Positions 6,085-12,001 of a stretch of DNA of 13,159 nucleotides are shown here, in pieces (position 1 is the stretch's first letter; every line of letters starts with the position of its first letter). Made by a program: the position numbers and the translations under genes. Below the pieces are notes generated by a model, which made no database searches, had not been told where the DNA came from, and worked only from the letters and a program-made list of their open reading frames with translations. The stretch is from Sphingomonadaceae bacterium (GTDB lineage Bacteria; Pseudomonadota; Alphaproteobacteria; Sphingomonadales; Sphingomonadaceae), in the NCBI GenBank assembly GCA_023384025.1, contig JAHDXX010000075.1, positions 1 to 13,159 of the forward strand, in the 5' to 3' direction.

Positions 6085-6477
6085 TTAGTTGCCCCGTACC
6101 AGTTCGGCCCGGTGATTGGCCGACGTCAACGTAAGCCGGTCGCCGGAGACTGCAACGGTCGGTTTTTCACCGAGCAAGTCGCCTACCGCGCGTTCTTGCT
6201 CCATCAACCCGTCGCAGTACATCATGGTCGAGGCGTAGGGGCCGCCGACGAGCCGCCCCCCTTCGATGCGCCAGTCCCCGCCCATGCCGTTGCACCCGAC
6301 TGTTGCGCTGATGCGCTCCCGATCAAATGCCATCGCTGCCCGGTCAGACACGGGGGCCTGGCCGTCGATGGTACCAAAGATCCACCTGGTGTCCTGAAGG
6401 CGAACCGCTTCGGGCTGACCGGTGGTTGCACAGGCGGCGAGGATGGGCAGTGCGGCAAGCAGAACAGACTTGGTCAT
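6085..6477 (-). CDS. META-domain (HslJ-like) lipoprotein
   Basis: The 130-residue precursor starts with a lipoprotein signal, MTKSVLLAALPILAAC; LAAC is a good lipobox with C16 as the lipidated cysteine. The mature part is one META domain (about 27-128). It has an opening LQDTRWIFGTIDGQ, the hallmark GCNGMGGDW (61-69), YASTMMYC (81-88) with C88, the following E93/E95 region, and SGDRLTLTS (111-119). HslJ in E. coli is an outer-membrane META protein linked to novobiocin resistance and stress; the biochemical role of the family is unknown. C62 and C88 may form the disulphide or pair seen in relatives. The ATG at 6475-6477 is chosen because AAGGG lies six bases upstream and the signal peptide then begins correctly; twelve extra upstream codons are unlikely to be used. 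It follows the RNA methyltransferase gene after 45 bases. Confidence 0.85.
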   Translation of the reverse strand: MTKSVLLAALPILAACATTGQPEAVRLQDTRWIFGTIDGQAPVSDRAAMAFDRERISATVGCNGMGGDWRIEGGRLVGGPYASTMMYCDGLMEQERAVGDLLGEKPTVAVSGDRLTLTSANHRAELVRGN

Positions 6478-6491
6478 GGTGTGCCCTTGCA

Positions 6492-6520
6492 CCGGCTCGG
6501 CTGAGCCGGGCATGAATGCC
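6492..6520 (-). terminator. Two adjacent hairpins after the RNA methyltransferase gene, weak terminator or processing site
   Basis: CCGGCTC (6492-6498) and GAGCCGG (6503-6509) form a 7-base stem with a 4-base loop. Just next to it, GGCAT (6509-6513) and ATGCC (6516-6520) form a smaller stem. They lie directly after the stop of the methyltransferase gene (6523-6525) and before the META start. No T-run follows on the minus strand, so factor-independent termination is doubtful; partial termination or message processing between the long unit and the META gene is possible. Confidence 0.3.
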
Positions 6521-6522
6521 TT

Positions 6523-7335
6523 CTAACGATCAAGCGCCGCCAGCACCTCATACGCCAGCACAGCGCCAGCCACTGCGGCATTGAGCGAATCCGCCCGCCC
6601 CCTCATCGGCATGGTGACGCGCAGGTCGCAGGCCAGTTCGTATTCTTCGGGCAGCCCCTGCGATTCGTTGCCGACGAGGATGAAACACGGCACGGCATAA
6701 GGTGCGCCGCGATAGGGCACCGCATCACGCAAGCTTGCGGCGACCAGTTGGCCCGCGCCGCTGCGTAACCATGGCAGGAAGTCCTCCCACCGCGCCTGCG
6801 CGATGCTTTGCGTGAACACTGCCCCCATGCTCGCCCGCACCGCCTCGACGCTGAACGGGTCGGCGCAATCGTCGATCAGGATCAGCCCGCCTGCGCCGAC
6901 CGCATCGCCGGTGCGCAGCATGGTGCCGAGATTGCCCGGGTCACGCAGCGCTTGCGCGACCAGCCAGATCGGTGCGGACGTGCGATCGAGCGCAGCGAGC
7001 GAGGTGTCGAACTCGCCGAACACACCCGCGACCGCCTGCGGATTGGCCTTGCCGGTGATTTTTGAGAGGATATCGGGCGATGTCTCGATCACCTCGCCGC
7101 CTGCCGCCATGACATCGCGCTCCAGCGCGTCGAGCAGAGGGTGCGGATCGCGGCCTGTGGCCATGACCAGCACTTGCGGCACATGCCCGCATTCGCGCGC
7201 ATCGGTCAGGAGGCGCAGCCCCTCGGCGAGGAACTGGCCTGCCGCCTTGCGGTGCTTCTTCTCGCGCAAGCTGCGCAAGTGCTTGACGGTGGGATTGGAA
7301 AAGCCGGTGATCTGCTTCCGGCCGGGGTGGGCCAT
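6523..7335 (-). CDS. SpoU/TrmH-family RNA 2'-O-methyltransferase
   Basis: The 270-residue protein has an N-terminal substrate-binding domain (about 15-108) and a C-terminal SPOUT (trefoil-knot) methyltransferase domain. Motif 1 is QALRDPGNLGTMLRT (128-142) with the conserved N135. Motif 2 is LVGNESQGLPEE (220-231), and motif 3 is PMRGRADSLNAAVAGAVLAYE (243-263), which binds S-adenosylmethionine. It therefore methylates a ribose in rRNA or tRNA. It is closer in layout to RlmB/TsnR-like 23S rRNA enzymes than to short TrmL proteins, but the target nucleotide cannot be assigned. The ATG at 7333-7335 is separated from the ptsH stop by one base (TAA-G-ATG), so it is probably translated by coupling as the last tightly packed gene of the PTS/ChvGI unit. 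Confidence 0.9.
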   Translation of the reverse strand: MAHPGRKQITGFSNPTVKHLRSLREKKHRKAAGQFLAEGLRLLTDARECGHVPQVLVMATGRDPHPLLDALERDVMAAGGEVIETSPDILSKITGKANPQAVAGVFGEFDTSLAALDRTSAPIWLVAQALRDPGNLGTMLRTGDAVGAGGLILIDDCADPFSVEAVRASMGAVFTQSIAQARWEDFLPWLRSGAGQLVAASLRDAVPYRGAPYAVPCFILVGNESQGLPEEYELACDLRVTMPMRGRADSLNAAVAGAVLAYEVLAALDR

Positions 7336-7336
7336 C

Positions 7337-7615
7337 TTACTGCTCGCCGAAACCGTCAGCTACCAGCGCGCTCAGCTGCTCGATCACCGCGCCGTCGGGG
7401 TCGCCGGTGACGATCAGCTCGATCGTGTCGCCCTTGGCCGCGCCGAGCATCATCAGGCCGAGGATCGATCCGCCCGCGGCGCTGTTGGCACCCTTGGCCA
7501 CGGTGACGCTGACCCCTTCTGGCAACTGGCTCGCCGCGTTGACGAACTTCGCGCTGGCCCGCGCGTGCAGCCCGCGGCTGTTGACGATCACCAGCTCCCG
7601 CCGCTGCTCCCCCAC
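7337..7615 (-). CDS. ptsH: Phosphocarrier protein HPr
   Basis: The 92-residue HPr carries SRGLHARASAKFV (13-25), with H17 as the residue phosphorylated by Enzyme I. GGSILGLMMLGAAKGD (48-63) includes S50, equivalent to Ser46 of Bacillus HPr, the site used by HPr kinase. It can therefore be modified at both sites; hprK lies three genes upstream in the same unit and EIIA just before it. No sugar-specific permease is near, so this is probably a regulatory PTS rather than a transport system. The start is a GTG at 7613-7615, eight bases beyond the EIIA stop, with an AGG about eight bases ahead of it. The stop is one base from the next gene. Confidence 0.95.
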   Translation of the reverse strand: MGEQRRELVIVNSRGLHARASAKFVNAASQLPEGVSVTVAKGANSAAGGSILGLMMLGAAKGDTIELIVTGDPDGAVIEQLSALVADGFGEQ

Positions 7616-7623
7616 AGCCGCGC

Positions 7624-8037
7624 CTACGAAGCCTTGGCCCGCTGGCCGAGCAGCTCGGACGCGACGGTGATGTAAGCCTGCCCTGCCTCACGCGCAGCGG
7701 CGACAGCAGCCACGACGTCGTGATCCTTGCGCACTCCGGCCAGGCGGATCAGCATCGGCAGGTTGACGCCGGCGATCACTTCGACCCGCCCGGCGTCGAG
7801 CAGCGAGATCGCCAGGTTGGACGGGGTGCCGCCGAACAGGTCGGTCAGGATGATCACCCCGTGACCCGCATCGACCTTGCGAATTGCCCCGGCGATCTGC
7901 GCACGGCACTTTTCGGCATCGTCATCGGGGCCGATGCACACGGTCGCCACGGCTTCCTGCGGGCCGACCACGTGGACCATGGCGTGAACGAATTCCTCGG
8001 CCAGGCGGCCGTGGGTTACCAGAATGAGTCCGATCAT
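7624..8037 (-). CDS. PTS EIIA component, mannose/fructose-sorbose family (regulatory EIIA)
   Basis: The 137-residue single-domain EIIA starts MIGLILVTHGRLAEEF, with the phosphorylated histidine at H9. ILTDLFGGTPSNLA (63-76) carries the D-L-x-G-G-T-P motif of the mannose family. It accepts phosphate from HPr; without EIIB or EIIC partners here it probably serves as a regulatory output. The frame is open upstream and another ATG at 8089-8091 has a GAGGGG eight bases ahead, which would give 155 residues. I prefer 8037 because family members begin at MIGL and because the 17 intervening codons have only about 41% G or C in the third position, unlike the rest of the gene. It lies between rapZ and ptsH. 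Confidence 0.92.
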   Translation of the reverse strand: MIGLILVTHGRLAEEFVHAMVHVVGPQEAVATVCIGPDDDAEKCRAQIAGAIRKVDAGHGVIILTDLFGGTPSNLAISLLDAGRVEVIAGVNLPMLIRLAGVRKDHDVVAAVAAAREAGQAYITVASELLGQRAKAS

Positions 8038-8095
8038 GGGCGTTACGGTATCCGGATTTTCTCCAGCGGGGTCGTTTGCTGCACCTGCCATACGT

Positions 8096-9016
8096 CTAGC
8101 CCCTCGGGCCTTCAATTTCGTCGGCTGCGCGCGACCCCAGATTTCGATGCAGCACCGTGGGCGAAAACCCGTCCTCGCGCAAGGCCTGACCCATGCGTTC
8201 GGCGGTAAACACCGAACGGTGGCGCCCGCCGGTGCAGCCGAACGCGATGTTGACATAGGCTTTCCCCTGCGCGCGATAGCGCGGCAGCAAGGTGCGCAAC
8301 AGGTCATGGATCTGCCCGAACGCGGTATCGAAGGCCGGATCCTGCCGGATATGTTCGCCCACCGGCGCATCGAGCCCGGTCTGCTCGCGCAGTTCCGGCA
8401 CCCAGTGCGGATTGTCGAGGAAGCGCATGTCGAACACCAGGTCGGCCAGCGGCGGGGTACCGCGCGCGAACCCGAAACTGGACACGATCACGGCCATGTC
8501 CTGCGGCGCGCTGTGGCTGAACTGGGCGCGAACCGCCTGCTGCAGGTCGTTGCTGGTGAAGGCCGAAGTGTCGAGCACCGCATCGGCCCAGCGCCGCAAG
8601 GGCTCGAGCAGTTCGCGCTCGGCCTGGATACCGGTGCGCACGGGGCGCTCCGCTGCCATCGGATGGCGGCGGCGGGTCTCGTTGTAACGCCGCTCCAGCT
8701 CGGCGCTGTTGCAGTCGAGGAACAGGGTGGTGAGCACCAGGTCCTGCCGCTGGGCCAGCCCCTTGACCCGCTCGATCACGTCGGCCGGATCGAAGCCGCG
8801 CGTGCGCGAATCAAAGCCGATGGCGAGCGGCACGCGCGGGCCGTCCTGCGAGGGCTGGCCGATCAGGCGGACCAGCAGCCGGATCGGAAAATTGTCGATC
8901 GCTTCCCAGCCGAGGTCTTCCAGCACCCGCAAGGCGGTGGTTTTCCCCGCACCGGACAGGCCGGTGACGAGGAGCACGTGCTGGCGCTGGGCCGGGTCGG
9001 GCGATTCGGTGGGCAT
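8096..9016 (-). CDS. rapZ: RapZ-family RNase adapter / nucleotide-binding protein (YvcJ/YhbJ family)
   Basis: The 306-residue protein has the usual family length. The P-loop is GLSGAGKT (19-26), and IGFDSRTRGF (67-75 region) is the second nucleotide-binding motif. The C-terminal domain carries GCTGGRHRSV (260-269), the conserved block that in E. coli RapZ belongs to the domain binding small RNA and metabolite. In enterobacteria RapZ directs RNase E to the sRNA GlmZ and so controls amino-sugar synthesis; that sRNA circuit is not expected here, so the local role is unknown. The family is often encoded next to hprK and PTS genes, as seen here. The ATG at 9014-9016 is six bases from the hprK stop. 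The next gene's start lies 58 bases beyond the TAG. Confidence 0.94.
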   Translation of the reverse strand: MPTESPDPAQRQHVLLVTGLSGAGKTTALRVLEDLGWEAIDNFPIRLLVRLIGQPSQDGPRVPLAIGFDSRTRGFDPADVIERVKGLAQRQDLVLTTLFLDCNSAELERRYNETRRRHPMAAERPVRTGIQAERELLEPLRRWADAVLDTSAFTSNDLQQAVRAQFSHSAPQDMAVIVSSFGFARGTPPLADLVFDMRFLDNPHWVPELREQTGLDAPVGEHIRQDPAFDTAFGQIHDLLRTLLPRYRAQGKAYVNIAFGCTGGRHRSVFTAERMGQALREDGFSPTVLHRNLGSRAADEIEGPRG

Positions 9017-9022
9017 GGTCGC

Positions 9023-9481
9023 CTAGTTGTGGGCGGGTTTGCCAGCGGTGTGAAGGTCGAACACGATCCCGTGCCGCGCAAGCGCCAGTTCGGCACGGAT
9101 TGCTGCTGCCGGGATCTCCGGATCGAACCACAGCTGGGGCACAGGCTGGTCAAGCAGCCGCGTGCTCTCGGCCTGTTCGACGAAGCGCGGGGCATCGCTT
9201 GCGAGGCGCAGCACCAGCGCGACCGGGGCCGCGCAGACGGGCATTTCCAGAACGCCCACATTGCGGACTTCGACCAGCCCCCTGATCGTCTCCACCGGGG
9301 CAGCCATCACGCGGCCATTCGCCAGCGACAACGCGACCCCGTCGTCGCCAACCAGAGTGGCGCCGCGGTCGATCAGCTTGAGCGCGAGGGTTGACTTGCC
9401 GCACCCCGGCGGGCCTTCGAGCAGGACAGCACGGCCTGCAATCGCCACGCAGGTGGCTTGCCGCACGGTCGTTCCGGTCAT
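9023..9481 (-). CDS. hprK: HPr kinase/phosphorylase, short alphaproteobacterial form
   Basis: The 152-residue protein is about half the length of Firmicute HprK (about 310) because the N-terminal domain is missing; such minimal HprK is typical of alphaproteobacteria. The P-loop is GPPGCGKST (23-31), followed by LVGDDGVAL (43-51) with D46 and D47. ETIRGLVEVRNVGVLEM (64-80) corresponds to the family signature involved in HPr binding and the phosphorylase reaction. It phosphorylates, and may dephosphorylate, the regulatory serine of HPr (S50 here). The ATG at 9479-9481 overlaps the chvG stop as ATGA; a longer open frame upstream lies inside chvG and has no HprK-like content. Tight coupling suggests the kinase level follows that of the ChvG sensor. 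Confidence 0.93.
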   Translation of the reverse strand: MTGTTVRQATCVAIAGRAVLLEGPPGCGKSTLALKLIDRGATLVGDDGVALSLANGRVMAAPVETIRGLVEVRNVGVLEMPVCAAPVALVLRLASDAPRFVEQAESTRLLDQPVPQLWFDPEIPAAAIRAELALARHGIVFDLHTAGKPAHN

Positions 9482-11061
9482 GCTGTTGCCGTGGTCCGCT
9501 GGGGCAGGGTCAGCAGCATGCACGCGCCTGAAGTGCCGTCCTCGCGCCCCTGCGCCACCAGAGTGCCGTCGTGCGCCTCGGCAATGGTGCGGGCAATGGC
9601 AAGGCCGAGGCCGGAATGGTTGCCGAACGCCTCGGCATCGGGCCGTTCGGAATGGAACCGGCGGAACACTTTCTCGCGCGCCTCCTCGGGAATGCCCGGC
9701 CCCTGGTCGCACACGCTCAGCTCGACGTTCGCGCCATTGCGCTGGACGGTGACAGTGATGGTCCCTTCGGGCGGAGAGAACGACACGGCGTTGTCGAGCA
9801 GGTTCTCGATCACCCGTTCCAGCCTGATCGGCACACCGGCCACCGGCGTTCCGGTCTGCGGCAGGTTCATCACGATCCGCTTGTCGTCGTTCTCGGCGCG
9901 GTTCTCGCGCGCGCCGACGATGGCCGCGACCAGCTGCCCCAGGTCGATCGGTTCGAAGGTGGCGCGCGAGAGTTCCGCATCGATCCGGCTGGCTTCGGAA
10001 ATCTCCGTGACCAGGCGGTCGATCCGGCGCACGTCGTGCGTGGCGATGGCCATGAGCTGGCCGCGCAGCTCCGGATCCTCAAGCTTGGGCATGGATTCCA
10101 GCGCGCCGCGCAGGGATGCCAGAGGGTTCTTGATTTCGTGCGCCACGTCCGCAGCAAAATGGTCGACCGCGTCGATCCGCTGGCGCAGGGCGTTGGTCAT
10201 GTCCGAGACCGCCCGGGCGAGCACGCCAATCTCGTCCTGCCGCTCGGGCAGCCGTGGTACTTCGACCCCGCGCTCGCGCCCTTGGCGGACCTTGATCGCC
10301 GCCGATGCCAGCGCCCGCAGCGGCTGGACGATCGTGCGCGCCATGTAGAGCGACAGCAGCACTGAACCGAACAGGGCCAGCAGCACCGCGAAGCCGAGCG
10401 TGGTCCGCGCCTCGCGCACGGCAAGGGTGATGTCGAGCGCGTTGCGGGTGGTCAGCAGGGTCGCACCGTTGAGCCCGACCGGGGCGGCGGCGTTGATCAC
10501 CGGCGAACCGTCCGGCGCGTCACGCAGCTGGATCTGCGACAGGCCTTCCTCGCGCGCGCGGCGCAGTTCCGGCCAGGCATCGGCATCCGGCTCAGTCGGT
10601 TCGATATAGTCGGGGATCGGTTCCGCCCCGACGATGGTGTCGAACACCCGGTCGAGCATCTGGGCGAAGTCATCGGAGAACTTGTCGTCGGTCGGATCGT
10701 CGAACTGGAAGGCCGGCTCGGCGAGCTGGAAACTGTCGGCCCACAGGTTGCCCTCGGCATCGAACATGCGCAGCCGCATGCGCTGTTCCTTGCCGATCTG
10801 GACCATCAACGCTTCCTGCCGCTGGCGGCTCGCCCCGGCGAGGGCCTCGGCGGTGATCTGCACTTCGATCCGCGCCATCTTGTAGCGTTCGGCAAGCAGC
10901 TGCTTGCGGTAGCCGTCGAGGTAGAACACCCCGCCGCCCAGCAGCGCCAGCGGCAGGATGTTCACCGCGAGGATTCGCGGGGTGATCGACAGCCGGTTGG
11001 ACCAGCGGAAGCGGCGCAGCTGCTGGTCGAACGCGTCGCGGCGCGAGGCGCTGTCAGCCAT
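9478..11061 (-). CDS. chvG: ChvG-type membrane sensor histidine kinase
   Basis: The 527-residue protein has a cytoplasmic N-terminus and a first membrane helix (about 29-49). A periplasmic sensor of about 170 residues follows, then a second helix (222-243), a HAMP linker (about 243-296), the HisKA domain with HFAADVAHEIKNPLASLRGA (301-320; phospho-accepting H308), and an HATPase domain. The latter shows the N box ENLLDNAVSFSP (419-430), G1 DQGPGIP (452-458), F box VFRRFH (465-470) and G2 HSGLGLAIA (482-490). Gene order and partner identify it as the ChvG/ExoS relative that signals acid or envelope conditions to ChvI. Periplasmic residues 113-163 are strongly acidic (15 Asp/Glu against two basic). 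The ATG at 11059-11061 overlaps the end of chvI by eight bases; an upstream ATG eight codons earlier is possible. Confidence 0.94.
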   Translation of the reverse strand: MADSASRRDAFDQQLRRFRWSNRLSITPRILAVNILPLALLGGGVFYLDGYRKQLLAERYKMARIEVQITAEALAGASRQRQEALMVQIGKEQRMRLRMFDAEGNLWADSFQLAEPAFQFDDPTDDKFSDDFAQMLDRVFDTIVGAEPIPDYIEPTEPDADAWPELRRAREEGLSQIQLRDAPDGSPVINAAAPVGLNGATLLTTRNALDITLAVREARTTLGFAVLLALFGSVLLSLYMARTIVQPLRALASAAIKVRQGRERGVEVPRLPERQDEIGVLARAVSDMTNALRQRIDAVDHFAADVAHEIKNPLASLRGALESMPKLEDPELRGQLMAIATHDVRRIDRLVTEISEASRIDAELSRATFEPIDLGQLVAAIVGARENRAENDDKRIVMNLPQTGTPVAGVPIRLERVIENLLDNAVSFSPPEGTITVTVQRNGANVELSVCDQGPGIPEEAREKVFRRFHSERPDAEAFGNHSGLGLAIARTIAEAHDGTLVAQGREDGTSGACMLLTLPQRTTATA

Positions 11062-11800
11062 CGTTGAAACTGTAGCCCGCGCCATAGAGGGTATCGATCG
11101 CGGCAAAGCCCGGGTCGACCGAGCGGAACTTGCTGCGCATGCGCTTGATGTGGCTGTCGACAGTCCGGTCATCGACAAACACGTCGTCGGGATAAGCCGC
11201 ATCCATCAGCTGGTTACGGCTCTTGATAACCCCGGGCCGCGCCGCGAGCGCTTCCAGCAGGAGGAACTCGGTGACCGTGAGCGATACCGGCTTGCCGTCC
11301 CAGGTCACCAGATGCCGGGCGGGGTCCATCAGCAGCCGGCCGCGTTCGAGCACGGGGCCGGGCTTCTCGTCGCTGTCGTTGGGCAGCTCGTCATCCGCTT
11401 CGTCAACACCGATGCGGCGCAGGATCGCCCGGATCCGTGCGACCAGCAGGCGCAGGCTGAAGGGTTTGGCGATGTAGTCGTCTGCCCCCAGTTCCAGTCC
11501 GGCTTCCTCGTCCTGCTCGTCGTCCTTGCTGGTGAGGAAGATGACCGGCAGTTCGGAATGGCGGCGCAGCTGGCGCAGCAACTCCATCCCGTCCATGCGC
11601 GGCATCTTGATGTCGAACACACCCAGGTCGGGCGGGTTGTCGAGCAGGGCCTTCAGGGCAGATTCCCCGTCGGTGTAGATCCGGGTGGTAAACCCTTCCG
11701 CCTGCAGGGCGATGGAGACGGTGGTCAGGATATTGCGGTCATCATCGACCAGCGCAATAACGCGCTCGCGCCGGCGGGGTCTGGGATCGCTCTCTGCCAT
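11054..11800 (-). CDS. chvI: ChvI-type response regulator, OmpR family
   Basis: The 248-residue protein has an N-terminal receiver: acidic cluster D19-D21 (ALVDDDRN), phospho-acceptor D63 in VFDIKMPRMDG, T90/S91, and K112 in AKPF. An acidic linker (131-146) leads to a winged-helix DNA-binding domain (about 150-246) with SLTVTEFLLLEALAARPGVI (173-192) and a recognition region around RTVDSHIKRMRSKF (212-225). In rhizobia and Agrobacterium, ChvI controls acid- and envelope-responsive genes and pckA is linked to and influenced by the same locus; here pckA is divergent from it across 201 bases. It is the first gene of a unit running through chvG, hprK, rapZ, EIIA, ptsH and the methyltransferase. 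No good Shine-Dalgarno is seen before the ATG at 11798-11800. Confidence 0.95.
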   Translation of the reverse strand: MAESDPRPRRRERVIALVDDDRNILTTVSIALQAEGFTTRIYTDGESALKALLDNPPDLGVFDIKMPRMDGMELLRQLRRHSELPVIFLTSKDDEQDEEAGLELGADDYIAKPFSLRLLVARIRAILRRIGVDEADDELPNDSDEKPGPVLERGRLLMDPARHLVTWDGKPVSLTVTEFLLLEALAARPGVIKSRNQLMDAAYPDDVFVDDRTVDSHIKRMRSKFRSVDPGFAAIDTLYGAGYSFNDG

Positions 11801-11885
11801 GCCGACTGACTAGTCGTTTCAGCGCAGGCGGGCAACGTCCGGCAGCGGCAAATCACAACTATCCGCGCGCGCAGTTTCGCATGGT

Positions 11886-11914
11886 TTGACGCAGGGCAGG
11901 GGTGCGATTATGGG
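11886..11914 (+). promoter_or_regulatory. Candidate pckA promoter
   Basis: TTGACG (11886-11891) is five of six to the sigma-70 -35 consensus and matches the alphaproteobacterial TTGACGC form. TATGGG (11909-11914) follows at 17 bases but matches the -10 consensus in only three positions. Transcription would begin near 11920, leaving a leader of about 80 bases that contains the TGCAT palindrome and the GC-rich hairpin. The weak second box would suit a promoter that needs an activator. Confidence 0.4.
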
Positions 11915-11954
11915 CCGCGGTGACATTCCGTGCATTCGTATGCAGGCGAATCGG

Positions 11955-11969
11955 CCGCAGCCCCTGCGG
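11955..11969 (+). promoter_or_regulatory. GC-rich hairpin in the pckA leader
   Basis: CCGCAG (11955-11960) and CTGCGG (11964-11969) form a perfect 6-base stem with a CCC loop, about 20 bases before the pckA Shine-Dalgarno. There is no T-run after it, so it is not an intrinsic terminator. It could modulate leader stability or simply reflect base composition. Confidence 0.35.
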
Positions 11970-12001
11970 ACCGGTGATCGCCTGCCTCGCCAGGAGACGA
12001 C

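Larger units (their letters stand above)
11801..12001. promoter_or_regulatory. Divergent chvI / pckA control region
   Basis: This 201-base gap must hold promoters for both the chvI unit and pckA. Seen in it: a TTGACGC box (11886-11892); two GTTT half-sites exactly ten bases apart (11874 and 11884), the spacing used by many OmpR-family regulators; a third GTTT at 11816; an inverted repeat TGCAT-N4-ATGCA (11931-11944); a hairpin at 11955-11969; and AGGAG five bases before the pckA ATG. I could not pick a convincing promoter for chvI on the minus strand. Binding by ChvI itself is inferred from the locus, not from a known consensus. Confidence 0.55.

Noticed and set aside
8038..8091. 18-codon N-terminal extension of the EIIA gene with a GAGGGG upstream
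   Set aside because: Family members start at MIGL and the extension has about 41% GC at third positions; kept only as an alternative start.
8024..9394. 456-codon plus-strand open frame opposite rapZ and hprK
   Set aside because: It is antisense to two genes with clear P-loops and family motifs; its His/Arg/Gly-rich translation is typical of a shadow frame.
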